This document shows, piece by piece, positions 1 to 7,553 of a stretch of 42,593 bases of DNA. The notes below the pieces were generated by a model that saw only the letters and a program-made list of their open reading frames with translations, was not told where the DNA came from and searched no databases. The position numbers were made by a program, and so were the translations under genes. Position 1 is the stretch's first letter. Every line of letters begins with the position of its first letter. Source of the stretch: a virus; the IMG/VR virus record IMGVR_UViG_3300031673_000143, positions 1-42,593 of that record. One strand, written 5' to 3'.

Positions 1-435
1 TTAACTATTTGTAATTACGAGAATTACCAGAACTCACGAAACGATAATGAAACAAAGTTGAAACAAAGACGAAACAAAGTTGAAACAAAGTTGAAACTAA
101 ACAATAATGATAATAATGATAATAATATACATCCACTACAAATGTGGATTGAGGAAAATCTGCAATCAGTAAGAAAGATATCTGCACAACTAACATCAAA
201 ACAAGCTCAGGAATTATTGGATGAATATCCCATTGAAAAAGTTAAAGAAATACTTAAAGCAATGGAAAATTATAAACCATTACTTTCAAAGTATAAATCA
301 GTCAACCTCACATTAAGAAATTGGATTAAAAGAGAAAAGGACAGAAACACAACATACACAGACCCCCAAAAAAACTATGAACCAACAAGCGATTTTATGA
401 AGGAATTATTAAAGAGACCAGCCAATGCAAAATGA
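1..435 (+). CDS. Phage replication initiator, C-terminal part (gene crosses the circular junction)
   Basis: This is the 3' part of the gene that begins at 42140; frame 1 is open from base 1 and matches the frame of the right-end copy. Joined across the repeat, the protein is about 244-247 aa. The part here has a charged repeat linker, an Asn/Asp-rich stretch (NND units), then a helical C-terminal domain (from about base 140) ending in KELLKRPANAK. The order winged helix, linker, helical domain resembles DnaD/lambda-O-type initiators that recruit the helicase; that role is inference, supported by the overlapping DnaB-like gene. The stop overlaps the helicase start by 11 bases. Confidence 0.8.
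   Translation, partial: LTICNYENYQNSRNDNETKLKQRRNKVETKLKLNNNDNNDNNIHPLQMWIEENLQSVRKISAQLTSKQAQELLDEYPIEKVKEILKAMENYKPLLSKYKSVNLTLRNWIKREKDRNTTYTDPQKNYEPTSDFMKELLKRPANAK
38..97 (+). repeat. Iteron-like tandem 11-bp repeats (candidate replication origin)
   Basis: Four head-to-tail 11-mers of type GAAACAAAGTT lie at 49-59, 60-70, 71-81 and 82-92. A degenerate unit precedes them (38-48) and a partial one follows (93-97). Eleven is not a multiple of three, so perfect repetition inside a coding region suggests selection on DNA rather than protein. Lambda and many phages carry iterons inside the initiator gene. The same array recurs at 42477-42536 in the terminal repeat. Confidence 0.6.
101..130 (+). 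repeat. AATAATGAT 9-bp AT-rich repeat beside the iterons
   Basis: Tandem AATAATGAT units directly follow the iteron array and encode Asn-Asn-Asp. The right-end copy of this region has one extra 9-bp unit. AT-rich repeats next to iterons are typical of DNA-unwinding elements; that role is inference. Confidence 0.6.
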
Positions 436-1681
436 ATTAGAAAAGGTTGTTTTAGGACATTTACTTTTACCCTCAAATGATAAATTAGACAGAGATATTA
501 AACTTGATGCTTTGTGTGAATTAGATGAAAACTTGTTTACTTTACAGGAAAACAGAGAATTACTTAAAACTATTTCAAGATTAGTTATCGAAGGCAAAGA
601 CCCGGACTTTCTTGCGGTTTATCAATCAGGCTCACACAATGTTAAAATCGGAGAATATACAAAGAACCTAAACAGCATAGCTGATATTAACAAACATATT
701 TGGTTGCTTAAAAGTGCAAAATACAAACTCGATTTGACCCGCGCTATCGAAAAACACTTAAAAGAAATTCAAAACGGAAGCTATTCTGAAGATTTAGACG
801 AAATTAAGAATGGTTTGATAGCTTCACTCTCTGGAATTGCGATTGAAGACAGCGCTGATTTTATTTCAATTCAAGAATATACCGACAAAATTAAAGAGCA
901 AATGGGAAGCAGCAGAGAAATTGAAGGATTGTCTTGGGGTGTTTCCGATATAGATAAATGGACATCCGGGATAGTGAGACCTCGTTTATATGTTTTGGGC
1001 GGACTAAAGAAATCAGGGAAGACAAGATTTATAATTCACGTGATGAAAACGCTTCACGAACAAAACAAGAAAATGGCTTTTTTGAGTTTAGAAATGCCAG
1101 CTTATGAAATTACTAAGTTATTATATTCTTCTTTTACCGGATATAATGATCTAAGATTTAGGTCCGCCTCTTTCCTGTCGAGAGAAGAAAAATATATGTT
1201 TGATAATACGATAATTAATCAAGACCTATTAGGGATTGAATGCAAATCAGCATTAAGTATTGAGCAGGTAATTTCAAGAATTAAGCGACTATCCAAGATG
1301 AACTTTAAGATTATTGCTATTGATTATTTACAAAGAATTAAAACCGGAAATAGCAATAGAGCCAATGAATTAGAAGATTATTCAATCAGGATTGCAGACG
1401 CAGCTCGTCAGAATGATGTGTCAATAATATTATTGTCCCAGCTTAACGCCTTAGCGGAAAATCCAAAAGAACCCCCGAATATGGGAAGCTTGAAGGGAAG
1501 TGGCGGAATTGGAGAGGCAGCGGATGTAATTATTTTATTTGACAATTTATACAGAAGAACAAAAAAAGAAGAAGACAAAAATCTAATTGATTTATATTTT
1601 GAACAACGGTATGGAGATTCGGGTCGCATACAAATTCAAGCAGACTTAGGAAGCTGCACATTTAAAAACTTAACAAATTAA
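425..1681 (+). CDS. dnaB: Replicative DNA helicase, DnaB family
   Basis: A 418-aa DnaB-like helicase that would unwind DNA at the phage fork. The N-terminal helical domain spans about residues 1-100. The RecA-like motor has a Walker A, GLKKSGKT, at 193-200 (K199), a Walker B in IAIDYLQ with D300, then the H3-type IILLSQLN, the EAADVIILF segment and a C-terminal RYGDSG motif. It is a little shorter than chromosomal DnaB (about 450-470 aa), as is usual for phage versions. Its start overlaps the initiator gene by 11 bases, fitting translational coupling and a loader-helicase pair. No phage DNA polymerase or primase is seen, so host enzymes are probably recruited. Confidence 0.93.
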   Translation: MQNELEKVVLGHLLLPSNDKLDRDIKLDALCELDENLFTLQENRELLKTISRLVIEGKDPDFLAVYQSGSHNVKIGEYTKNLNSIADINKHIWLLKSAKYKLDLTRAIEKHLKEIQNGSYSEDLDEIKNGLIASLSGIAIEDSADFISIQEYTDKIKEQMGSSREIEGLSWGVSDIDKWTSGIVRPRLYVLGGLKKSGKTRFIIHVMKTLHEQNKKMAFLSLEMPAYEITKLLYSSFTGYNDLRFRSASFLSREEKYMFDNTIINQDLLGIECKSALSIEQVISRIKRLSKMNFKIIAIDYLQRIKTGNSNRANELEDYSIRIADAARQNDVSIILLSQLNALAENPKEPPNMGSLKGSGGIGEAADVIILFDNLYRRTKKEEDKNLIDLYFEQRYGDSGRIQIQADLGSCTFKNLTN

Positions 1682-1690
1682 GGAGTTACC

Positions 1691-1864
1691 ATGAATTACG
1701 AATATATGTTCAAGTTAATAAACCAAATCTTACAGGAAACCCGGGACGAAAAAGTTATAAGTGTGGTTTTAAGAATGAATAATTATTTAGTCAAGGAAAG
1801 AAATGAATCTACAAAAACAGAACACGATGTCAAATGTGCCGAAGATACAGGGGTGAGCAAATGA
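1691..1864 (+). CDS. Small hypothetical protein, 57 aa
   Basis: An ATG follows an AGGAG ribosome site by five bases, immediately after the helicase stop. The product (MNYEYMFKLINQILQETRD...) is charged and mostly helical, with no motif I recognise. Its TGA overlaps the next ATG (ATGA), as do many junctions in this operon, which supports it being translated. Confidence 0.6.
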   Translation: MNYEYMFKLINQILQETRDEKVISVVLRMNNYLVKERNESTKTEHDVKCAEDTGVSK

Positions 1865-2094
1865 CACCAAAAGCACAGGAAATATTTAATAAAGCCTTTG
1901 AACTTAAAAAAGCAGCTTCGGAAATAGATTCCGAAGATATGTTCAAAGAAGCCGATGAATTGCTGAAAACTCTTTGCCCTGAGTGTGACGGATGGGGCTG
2001 TGTGGCTTCATTATATCAACCAAACAATCCTAATTTGATTGATTTACCGGAGGAAGTATGTAAGGAATGTCGTGGAAGCGGAGTGATAGAATGA
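1861..2094 (+). CDS. Small Cys-rich protein with two CxxC knuckles, 77 aa
   Basis: The start at 1861 overlaps the previous stop (ATGA). The N-terminal half is helical. The C-terminal half holds CPECDGWGC and CKECRGSG, which resemble one zinc site of the DnaJ Cys-rich domain (CxxCxGxG repeats). A structural zinc site is likely; the role is unknown. A similar small CxxCxGxG protein is encoded at 30765-30968 in the late operon. Confidence 0.65.
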   Translation: MTPKAQEIFNKAFELKKAASEIDSEDMFKEADELLKTLCPECDGWGCVASLYQPNNPNLIDLPEEVCKECRGSGVIE

Positions 2095-2735
2095 AAGTAT
2101 TAATTGCATGTGAATTTTCGGGAATAGTGAGAGAGGAATTTAAAAAATTAGGGCACGATGCTTGGAGCTGTGATTTACTTCCAACTGAAATTCCGGGTAA
2201 TCATTATCAAGGTGACATATTTGAATTTCTTGATAAGGATATGAGTTGGGATTTAATGATTGCACATCCGCCTTGCACTTATTTAAGCAACGCAGGAATT
2301 GGTTGGTTTAATATAGAAAAATATGGAGAAAAAGCGAGAATTAGACACCTAAAAAGATTTGAAGCATTTGGTTTTGTTATGAAATTAGCACATCTTAAAA
2401 TTCCCAAAATTGCTATTGAAAATCCAGTCGGATATTTAAACAGATTTTGGAGAAAACCCGACCAAATTATTCAACCTTATCAATTTGGCAATAAAGAAAG
2501 TAAACGAACCTGTTTGTGGCTTAATAATTTGCCTTTGTTGAAACCAACCGAAATAGTAACTCCCAAAATATATGGATATTATAAAAAGGGGAAAAAGAAG
2601 GGTTTGCCAATTTATGGAAATTCATATTTGCCATTTAGTGAAGATCGTTGGAAATTAAGAAGCAAAACTTTTCCCGGTATTGCGCGAGCTATGGCGGATC
2701 AGTGGTCTATGGCAGAACAATGGGGGAGATTATGA
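2091..2735 (+). CDS. C5-cytosine methyltransferase-like protein (short phage form)
   Basis: A 214-aa protein of a family common in phages. The N-terminus MKVLIACEFSGIVREEF resembles motif I of C5 DNA methyltransferases, CDLLP (27-31) follows the next strand, and HPPCTYLSN carries a PPC at 60-62, matching the catalytic motif IV. AIENPVGY (E110-N111-P112) matches motif VI. There is no room for a full target-recognition domain, so DNA methylation in vivo is uncertain; it could also act on a nucleotide or be degenerate. The start at 2091 is chosen over an upstream TTG/ATG because of the ATGA overlap and the GGAG upstream. Confidence 0.75.
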   Translation: MKVLIACEFSGIVREEFKKLGHDAWSCDLLPTEIPGNHYQGDIFEFLDKDMSWDLMIAHPPCTYLSNAGIGWFNIEKYGEKARIRHLKRFEAFGFVMKLAHLKIPKIAIENPVGYLNRFWRKPDQIIQPYQFGNKESKRTCLWLNNLPLLKPTEIVTPKIYGYYKKGKKKGLPIYGNSYLPFSEDRWKLRSKTFPGIARAMADQWSMAEQWGRL

Positions 2736-2941
2736 ACGAAATTAAATTAAGCACACACTCAGAGCATACATGTACCATCACTTGTTTATCAAAATCAAGG
2801 TCAGAGCCTCTAAATGACGTAAAAATGCAGAAAGAGGCTAAGAATTTGTTTAATTTTATGTTTGTGAATTTACCTTCGGGAGTTTTCAAAGAATTGAGTC
2901 GTTTGATAATTAAGTATAACGAAGATGGGAGAGTTCTCTAA
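2732..2941 (+). CDS. Hypothetical protein, 69 aa
   Basis: The ATG overlaps the methyltransferase-like stop (ATGA) and is preceded by GGGGGAG, a strong ribosome site. The product MNEIKLSTHSEHTCTITCL... has no motif I recognise. The C-terminal half (FVNLPSGVFKELSRLII) is predicted helical. It is a likely early-operon accessory protein of unknown role. Confidence 0.6.
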   Translation: MNEIKLSTHSEHTCTITCLSKSRSEPLNDVKMQKEAKNLFNFMFVNLPSGVFKELSRLIIKYNEDGRVL

Positions 2942-3034
2942 ATGCCACCCAAAATAACAGAAACACTATATAGCACAAAAGAAGATATGCGGGTGACCAT
3001 TTATACCCCCAAACTCAACCCTGACGATTTATGA
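2942..3034 (+). CDS. Possible micro-protein, 30 aa
   Basis: The ATG directly abuts the preceding TAA. The 30-codon frame (MPPKITETLYSTKEDMRVTIYTPKLNPDDL) is intact and ends at a TGA. Position and spacing fit the operon, but the length gives little coding evidence and no ribosome site is obvious. It may be a non-coding spacer. Confidence 0.35.
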   Translation: MPPKITETLYSTKEDMRVTIYTPKLNPDDL

Positions 3035-3062
3035 GCGAAATTTAGCGAAAGGAATTTAAGAA

Positions 3063-3887
3063 ATGCAAAAATCAGAAATAAAGTGGACTGAAAAGACCTG
3101 GAATCCTGTAACTGGTTGTACTAAGGTTTCTCAGGGTTGTAAAAACTGCTATGCTGAAACAATAGCAAAGCGATTTTGGGGCGATAGAAAGTTTACGGAC
3201 GTGATTTGTCACGAAGATAGACTTGAACAACCACTACATATTAAAAAACCTTCAATGATTTTTGTTAATTCAATGTCTGACCTTTTTCATGAATCGGTTT
3301 CGTTTGAATTTATTTATGAAGTGATCACGGCTATTGAATTTTCACCTCAACATATTTTTCAGATACTTACGAAAAGACCCGTGACTGCGATGTTGTTTGC
3401 GCGTTGGTACAAGAATAAAAGAAAAGGCTGGCCTTTGCCTCGTAATATTTGGGTTGGTATTTCTGCAGAGGACATCCATACATTCGACGAACGAAGATTT
3501 TTCCTTTCACAAATTCCCGCTGCTGTTAAATTTATTTCGCTTGAGCCCCTATTGGATAAAATTACTTTTGATTTTAGCGAAGTAAGTAAACCGGATTGGA
3601 TTATTGTAGGGGGCGAAAGCGGTGTACACGCAAGACCGATGAAACCGGAATGGGTAAGAAGCATAAGAGATCAATGTAAAGCTGCCGGCATACCCTTTTT
3701 CTTTAAGCAATGGGGAAATCATATTCACAAAGATCAAATTCAGTTTTTGTCGATGGGAGAAAAAGCAACGCACATATTAGCTGATTCGCCAGAAAATAAA
3801 GACGGGTTTATTTTCGCTTATCCAAAACTAACCGGCAATTTGCTTGATGGAATTAAATATGAAGAATATCCAAGAGGGGTGAAATGA
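3063..3887 (+). CDS. DUF5131 / phage Gp37-Gp68 family protein
   Basis: A 274-aa protein matching the widespread mobile-element family DUF5131 (Gp37/Gp68). The signature WNPVTGCTKVSQGCKNCYAE places three cysteines at C19, C26 and C29 (C-x6-C-x2-C), a metal or Fe-S site likened to radical-SAM folds. The conserved SMSDLFHESV, LTKRP, WVGISAE, SLEPLL, WIIVGGESG and FFKQWG blocks all follow in order. Family members sit in phages and defence-like islands, but the substrate is not established. An AAGGA site lies 10 bases before the ATG. It lies close to a methyltransferase-like gene; a shared nucleic-acid modification role is only a guess. Confidence 0.88.
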   Translation: MQKSEIKWTEKTWNPVTGCTKVSQGCKNCYAETIAKRFWGDRKFTDVICHEDRLEQPLHIKKPSMIFVNSMSDLFHESVSFEFIYEVITAIEFSPQHIFQILTKRPVTAMLFARWYKNKRKGWPLPRNIWVGISAEDIHTFDERRFFLSQIPAAVKFISLEPLLDKITFDFSEVSKPDWIIVGGESGVHARPMKPEWVRSIRDQCKAAGIPFFFKQWGNHIHKDQIQFLSMGEKATHILADSPENKDGFIFAYPKLTGNLLDGIKYEEYPRGVK

Positions 3888-4168
3888 CCGGCACAATTAA
3901 ATCAACATTACGGAACAGGTTAAAACCACGCAAGTCTAAGAGATATTTGAAGTGGATTAAGGAAAAATATCCAAATCAAGATTCAGATCACATTCTTGAG
4001 AGTGTTTACGGATTAAAACTCAATGATTTTTTAATAAGTATAAAATCACATGACCGTCACATGAGAAAGCACTATGGAAAACCAGAAGATGAAGACTTTG
4101 AGAGCGACTTAGTGGAAGCCCTTGAACATATTTTTGATTATATAATATATTTAGAGGAGTTAAAATGA
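3884..4168 (+). CDS. Hypothetical protein, 94 aa (possibly a degenerate HNH-like protein)
   Basis: An ATGA overlap couples it to the DUF5131 gene. The basic N-terminus (LRNRLKPRKSKRYLKWIKEKYP) followed by SDHILESVYGLKLNDFLISIKSHDRHMRKHYG recalls phage HNH or NinG-like nucleases, where DAHH...GLK.SD..V.PL...HH is seen. The second His and the Cys pairs are missing here, so an active nuclease is doubtful. The C-terminus is acidic and helical. Confidence 0.6.
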   Translation: MTGTIKSTLRNRLKPRKSKRYLKWIKEKYPNQDSDHILESVYGLKLNDFLISIKSHDRHMRKHYGKPEDEDFESDLVEALEHIFDYIIYLEELK

Positions 4169-4488
4169 AAAATATTCCCAAAGTAATTTATTTACAGGTT
4201 GACCCCGAAAACGAAGGTGGCGATTTTAACGAACTTCAGAAAGAAAGTTTGAACGGAATAACTTGGAGTGTCGATAAAATAAACGAGAATGATGTTGGAT
4301 ACTTCTCAGCGGCTGATATAAAACAACACTATGACTGGATAGTGAGGGTGTCGAAGGATTATCAAGAGATGATTGAAAGTGACAGAATATTAGGAACTAA
4401 AGAAACTTGGAGAGACCGGAAAATTGGGCTAGATAAAGCAATTAAACAATTTCAAAACTTATTTATAAAGGATGAAGAAAATAAATGA
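4165..4488 (+). CDS. Conserved phage hypothetical protein, 107 aa
   Basis: Coupled by ATGA overlaps at both ends, with GAGG upstream. The opening IYLQVDPENEGGDF and ITWSVDKINENDVGYF look like a small beta domain seen in many phage hypothetical proteins with the pattern IYLQ...W....I...D..Y. The C-terminal half is a charged helix. No catalytic residues are evident. Confidence 0.65.
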   Translation: MKNIPKVIYLQVDPENEGGDFNELQKESLNGITWSVDKINENDVGYFSAADIKQHYDWIVRVSKDYQEMIESDRILGTKETWRDRKIGLDKAIKQFQNLFIKDEENK

Positions 4489-5006
4489 AAACTTTAATTT
4501 TTGTGTTATTATTAGCAGGGGTAATGTTCGGGCAAAAACCTGATACCGATACACTCCGTTGTTATTTATCAGATACAACACAGCATCTAGAAATTGGTAG
4601 TGATTTTTCACATAGCACGATAACCTTTACCCCAGAAAATTATTATTTTTTTACTTCAGGCAAATCAAGCCTTTATATTGACACCATCCTTGTGGTTGAT
4701 AGCGGCAAGGTGAATTTAATTCCTATTCTTAAAGTAAAAATAAAAGAATTTCAAGATTTTTGGGATCAACTTAAAAATCTTTATCTTACGTTTTACGCAT
4801 TCCAGATGGCAATGTATGACCCATATAAATATCCAAAAAACTTAAAAAATATGGTTACAAATGTGTTCAAGCATTACCAAGAATATTATAATAAATGGAT
4901 AGATTCTAAGCCAGATTTTGAAGGTTTTGAGCTTTACCTTACGGACAAACAAGGATGGTTAGATCATCTTAATGTTATTAAAACTGAAATAGGGGAGTTA
5001 AAATGA
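4485..5006 (+). CDS. Secreted or periplasmic hypothetical protein with signal peptide, 173 aa
   Basis: The N-terminus MKTLIFVLLLAGVMFGQ is a clear Sec signal peptide, with probable cleavage after GQ. The mature part begins with a beta-rich segment (about 20-80) and continues as a helical region (about 85-150) rich in aromatic residues (YLTFYAFQMAMYDPYKYPK). I recognise no family. It is coupled by ATGA overlaps to cytoplasmic replication and nuclease genes, so an exported early protein is odd; superinfection exclusion is one possibility, purely inferred. Confidence 0.7.
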   Translation: MKTLIFVLLLAGVMFGQKPDTDTLRCYLSDTTQHLEIGSDFSHSTITFTPENYYFFTSGKSSLYIDTILVVDSGKVNLIPILKVKIKEFQDFWDQLKNLYLTFYAFQMAMYDPYKYPKNLKNMVTNVFKHYQEYYNKWIDSKPDFEGFELYLTDKQGWLDHLNVIKTEIGELK

Positions 5007-5314
5007 CCAAAAACGACATTGCAAAAGAATTCCTTAAACTTAAAAAATATGGTTACAAAGTTAAAAGTTTTGGAGACAATAGAAGCCTAAGACGAGGTCA
5101 AACCGGCTTTGTAGATACCGTAATATTTAACAGGAAAAACCTAATTTTCATAGAAGTTAAAGTTGGGAAAGATACTTTTTCTGAAGAGCAGTTAGAGACG
5201 GCAGATTTATTAAGTTCAGTTGCTGCAATAAATAAAACTGTCTATTATTACATTGTGAATGATGTAAAAGATGCCAAACTATTGGTAGATATAATTTTGA
5301 GAGGTGATTTATGA
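5003..5314 (+). CDS. VRR-NUC-like PD-(D/E)xK nuclease domain protein, 103 aa
   Basis: A small nuclease-fold protein. GFVDTVIF (D38) is followed by LIFIEVKVGKDTFSEEQ with E51-x-K53 and Q63, which is the D...ExK...Q pattern of VRR-NUC/PD-(D/E)xK enzymes. VRR-NUC proteins are common in phage replication operons and may process branched DNA. Its length (about 100 aa) is normal for stand-alone members. It overlaps both neighbours by ATGA. Confidence 0.75.
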   Translation: MTKNDIAKEFLKLKKYGYKVKSFGDNRSLRRGQTGFVDTVIFNRKNLIFIEVKVGKDTFSEEQLETADLLSSVAAINKTVYYYIVNDVKDAKLLVDIILRGDL

Positions 5315-5451
5315 AATATTCACAAGCCCATATTCACAAGGGACAAAAAGTATCAAGCACCCTGTATTGGTATATCCACGGTAAATTAAGTTACTTTGAA
5401 TATTACTATATGACAATAAATAAATTGAGGTATAAGAAATGCAAACCATAA
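5311..5451 (+). CDS. Small hypothetical protein, 46 aa
   Basis: The ATG overlaps the nuclease stop (ATGA) and GAGG lies just upstream. The product MKYSQAHIHKGQKVSSTLYW... is basic and Tyr-rich, with no family recognised. The next small gene starts inside its last codons. Confidence 0.5.
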   Translation: MKYSQAHIHKGQKVSSTLYWYIHGKLSYFEYYYMTINKLRYKKCKP

Positions 5452-5567
5452 TTTTAACATTGGAAGTTTTCTTCTGTGGCTTTGCTCTTTATGGAGCTTA
5501 TACTATGATGAAGAATATTATTAAAGCAATTAAAAGAATAAATGACGATAGGAAACTCTTTAAGTAA
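5439..5567 (+). CDS. Small single-pass membrane protein, 42 aa
   Basis: The protein starts MQTIILTLEVFFCGFALYGA, one hydrophobic helix, then a basic tail (KNIIKAIKRINDDRKLFK) that would stay in the cytoplasm. It overlaps the preceding gene by 13 bases. Single-pass phage micro-proteins of this type often modulate host membranes, but no specific role can be given. Confidence 0.5.
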   Translation: MQTIILTLEVFFCGFALYGAYTMMKNIIKAIKRINDDRKLFK

Positions 5568-5580
5568 AAATTATAAATGA

Positions 5581-6165
<585 letters not shown>

Positions 6166-6168
6166 AAT

Positions 6169-6315
6169 ATGCTTTTAAGAATACTAATTATCTATTGTGT
6201 GTTATCTTTACCAATTAACGCTATAATTTTATATCTAATGTGGAAAGTTCCAAGAGGACATGAGACGAGGAAACGGGATATCACGAAGACTAAGCAACAT
6301 AACGATTATAGTTAG
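6169..6315 (+). CDS. Small membrane protein, last gene of the rightward arm, 48 aa
   Basis: The ATG follows the exonuclease stop by three bases, with AAAGG upstream. Residues 1-25 (MLLRILIIYCVLSLPINAII) form one membrane helix, followed by a basic tail. The last 26 bases overlap, tail to tail, the 3' end of the endolysin gene on the opposite strand. Confidence 0.5.
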   Translation: MLLRILIIYCVLSLPINAIILYLMWKVPRGHETRKRDITKTKQHNDYS

Positions 6316-6718
6316 CTATAAACTGCTCAACAGTAGCAGCACCCGCAGGGGTATTATACCACTTCTTATAATAAGCCGCCAAAGCAGGTATATCATTGGC
6401 ATCCGGTAGTGGCGCAGGTACAACATAATATCTTAGTCTGCAAAATATAGTTGCCATTTCATCATCATTAGTCAAGTCGGTGAACTGAACATTTTGAAGG
6501 TCAAATTTTTTTTCGTAAACTTCCTTCAACCAATCGAAAGTAGGTTTTTCCATTTGATAAATACCTTGTGCGATCCCACTTCCTAATTGACTTCTGTATT
6601 TACCGAATGCTGATTCTTGCGCACAAGTGCCTAACAATAAATTAAGCGCCGCCTCAGAGAACAAACCAATTTTTGTTAATGTATCTGTTATAAGTTTTAT
6701 TAGTGCTTCTTTTTCCAT
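6290..6718 (-). CDS. Endolysin, lysozyme-like peptidoglycan hydrolase
   Basis: A 142-aa lysozyme-superfamily protein. CAQESAFGKYRSQLGSGIAQGIYQ carries a candidate catalytic E35 and the GxxQ...YQM layout of phage lysozymes of this type. The conserved CRLRYYVVPAPLPDANDIPALAAYYKKWYNT block follows. It would cut the host wall at lysis. No signal peptide is present, so a holin is needed; a two-helix protein is encoded directly upstream. Confidence 0.85.
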   Translation of the reverse strand: MEKEALIKLITDTLTKIGLFSEAALNLLLGTCAQESAFGKYRSQLGSGIAQGIYQMEKPTFDWLKEVYEKKFDLQNVQFTDLTNDDEMATIFCRLRYYVVPAPLPDANDIPALAAYYKKWYNTPAGAATVEQFIANYNRYVA

Positions 6719-6725
6719 TATATCC

Positions 6726-6986
6726 TCACTTAATTAAAGAGCCTTTAACACCGGTAATAGTATCAGGTATTTTGTCCATAACGCTTGTAATTCCAGAGGA
6801 AAGATTTCCAGACTGATATCCTACTTGCAGACCATGCACTTGGGTTATAGTTCCAACTACAAAACCTATTGCCGCTCCTACTATATGGACGGTAGAACTT
6901 GCAGGGAATAAAAGGAATATACCTGATAATCCCTGCAAAACAGTTCCAATAACCTCAGCGCGTTTCCACCAAGATTTTTTATTCAT
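6726..6986 (-). CDS. Putative holin, 86 aa
   Basis: A basic N-terminus (MNKKSWWKRAE) is followed by two hydrophobic segments (about 12-30 and 33-52) joined by a short turn, then a polar tail. Size, charge pattern and position seven bases upstream of the endolysin fit a class II-type holin. I recognise no specific family, so the call rests on topology and context. Confidence 0.6.
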   Translation of the reverse strand: MNKKSWWKRAEVIGTVLQGLSGIFLLFPASSTVHIVGAAIGFVVGTITQVHGLQVGYQSGNLSSGITSVMDKIPDTITGVKGSLIK

Positions 6987-7417
6987 TAGAAATACTTCTG
7001 ACAGTAAGTTTTGATCTGCATTGCTAGTGCAATTCCGTCCGTTACTGCATCGGCTTCGTTTGAGCCTGCCTTAAGTATGCCTAAAGCTACAATTGCATCA
7101 CTGATTTGTTTAGCTTCTTCCGGTGTGATTGTATCGACTAATTCTGCTTCGATCTGTGGTAATGTACCCACGAAGTCGAAACCTGCTTTGGCTTCTTGCA
7201 CTAAAGCTAAATCTTGCTTAAAATCGAAAATGTTAAATTTCTTTCCGATTAAGCCCTTGCCAAGTGTGTAAGCATTTCCTAAAAAAGAAATACCGTTTAC
7301 AATGGCATCTACGTTCTGATTGTTCTCCATGATTTTCCTCATTGGATAGTTGTTATTAAATGTGACGGGCTGTTCTTCCAATCCCGCCGGTTTTAGATCT
7401 GAAAAATCTTCGTTCAT
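6986..7417 (-). CDS. Hypothetical protein of the lysis region, 143 aa
   Basis: GGGAG lies before the ATG at 7417, and its stop overlaps the holin start. The protein is mostly helical, with a Gly/hydrophobic stretch around 40-60 and an acidic C-terminal half (VDTITPEEAKQISDAIVALG). No family recognised. An internal ATG at 7330 (MENNQNV) with GAGG upstream is a second possible start. Similar small helical proteins sit beside holins in many Bacteroidota phages, role unknown. Confidence 0.6.
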   Translation of the reverse strand: MNEDFSDLKPAGLEEQPVTFNNNYPMRKIMENNQNVDAIVNGISFLGNAYTLGKGLIGKKFNIFDFKQDLALVQEAKAGFDFVGTLPQIEAELVDTITPEEAKQISDAIVALGILKAGSNEADAVTDGIALAMQIKTYCQKYF

Positions 7418-7551
7418 TTATGCTCCCGAATTTCATCTTTGAAATTATTGTCAAAATCTTGTTTTATCTGATCTGAATTCTCCGGACTACCCACATAAGC
7501 AGAGAACTGGATCTTAATTTTTTTTATAAATGTTAATAGCTTCTTAAACAC
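7414..7551 (-). CDS. Small protein with GTG start, 45 aa
   Basis: A GTG codon follows AAGGA by a normal spacing. The frame reads MFKKLLTFIKKIKIQFSAYVG... and ends in a TGA overlapping the next ATG. A basic amphipathic N-terminus precedes an acidic C-terminus. The GTG lies two bases after the upstream stop, and both junctions look coupled. No function recognised; a small lysis accessory is possible. Confidence 0.55.
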   Translation of the reverse strand: MFKKLLTFIKKIKIQFSAYVGSPENSDQIKQDFDNNFKDEIREHK

Positions 7552-7553
7552 AA

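Larger units (their letters stand above)
1..145. repeat. Left copy of the terminal direct repeat (circular overlap)
   Basis: Bases 1-145 recur at 42440-42593. The two copies are identical except for one 9-bp unit present only at the right. Because the coding frame is continuous through the join, this is most simply an assembly overlap of a circular or circularly permuted genome rather than a true genomic end. Confidence 0.85.

Noticed and set aside
1-145. True direct terminal repeats of a linear genome
   Set aside because: A coding gene crosses the join in frame and the copies differ by a slippage unit, so a circular overlap is simpler; not fully excluded.
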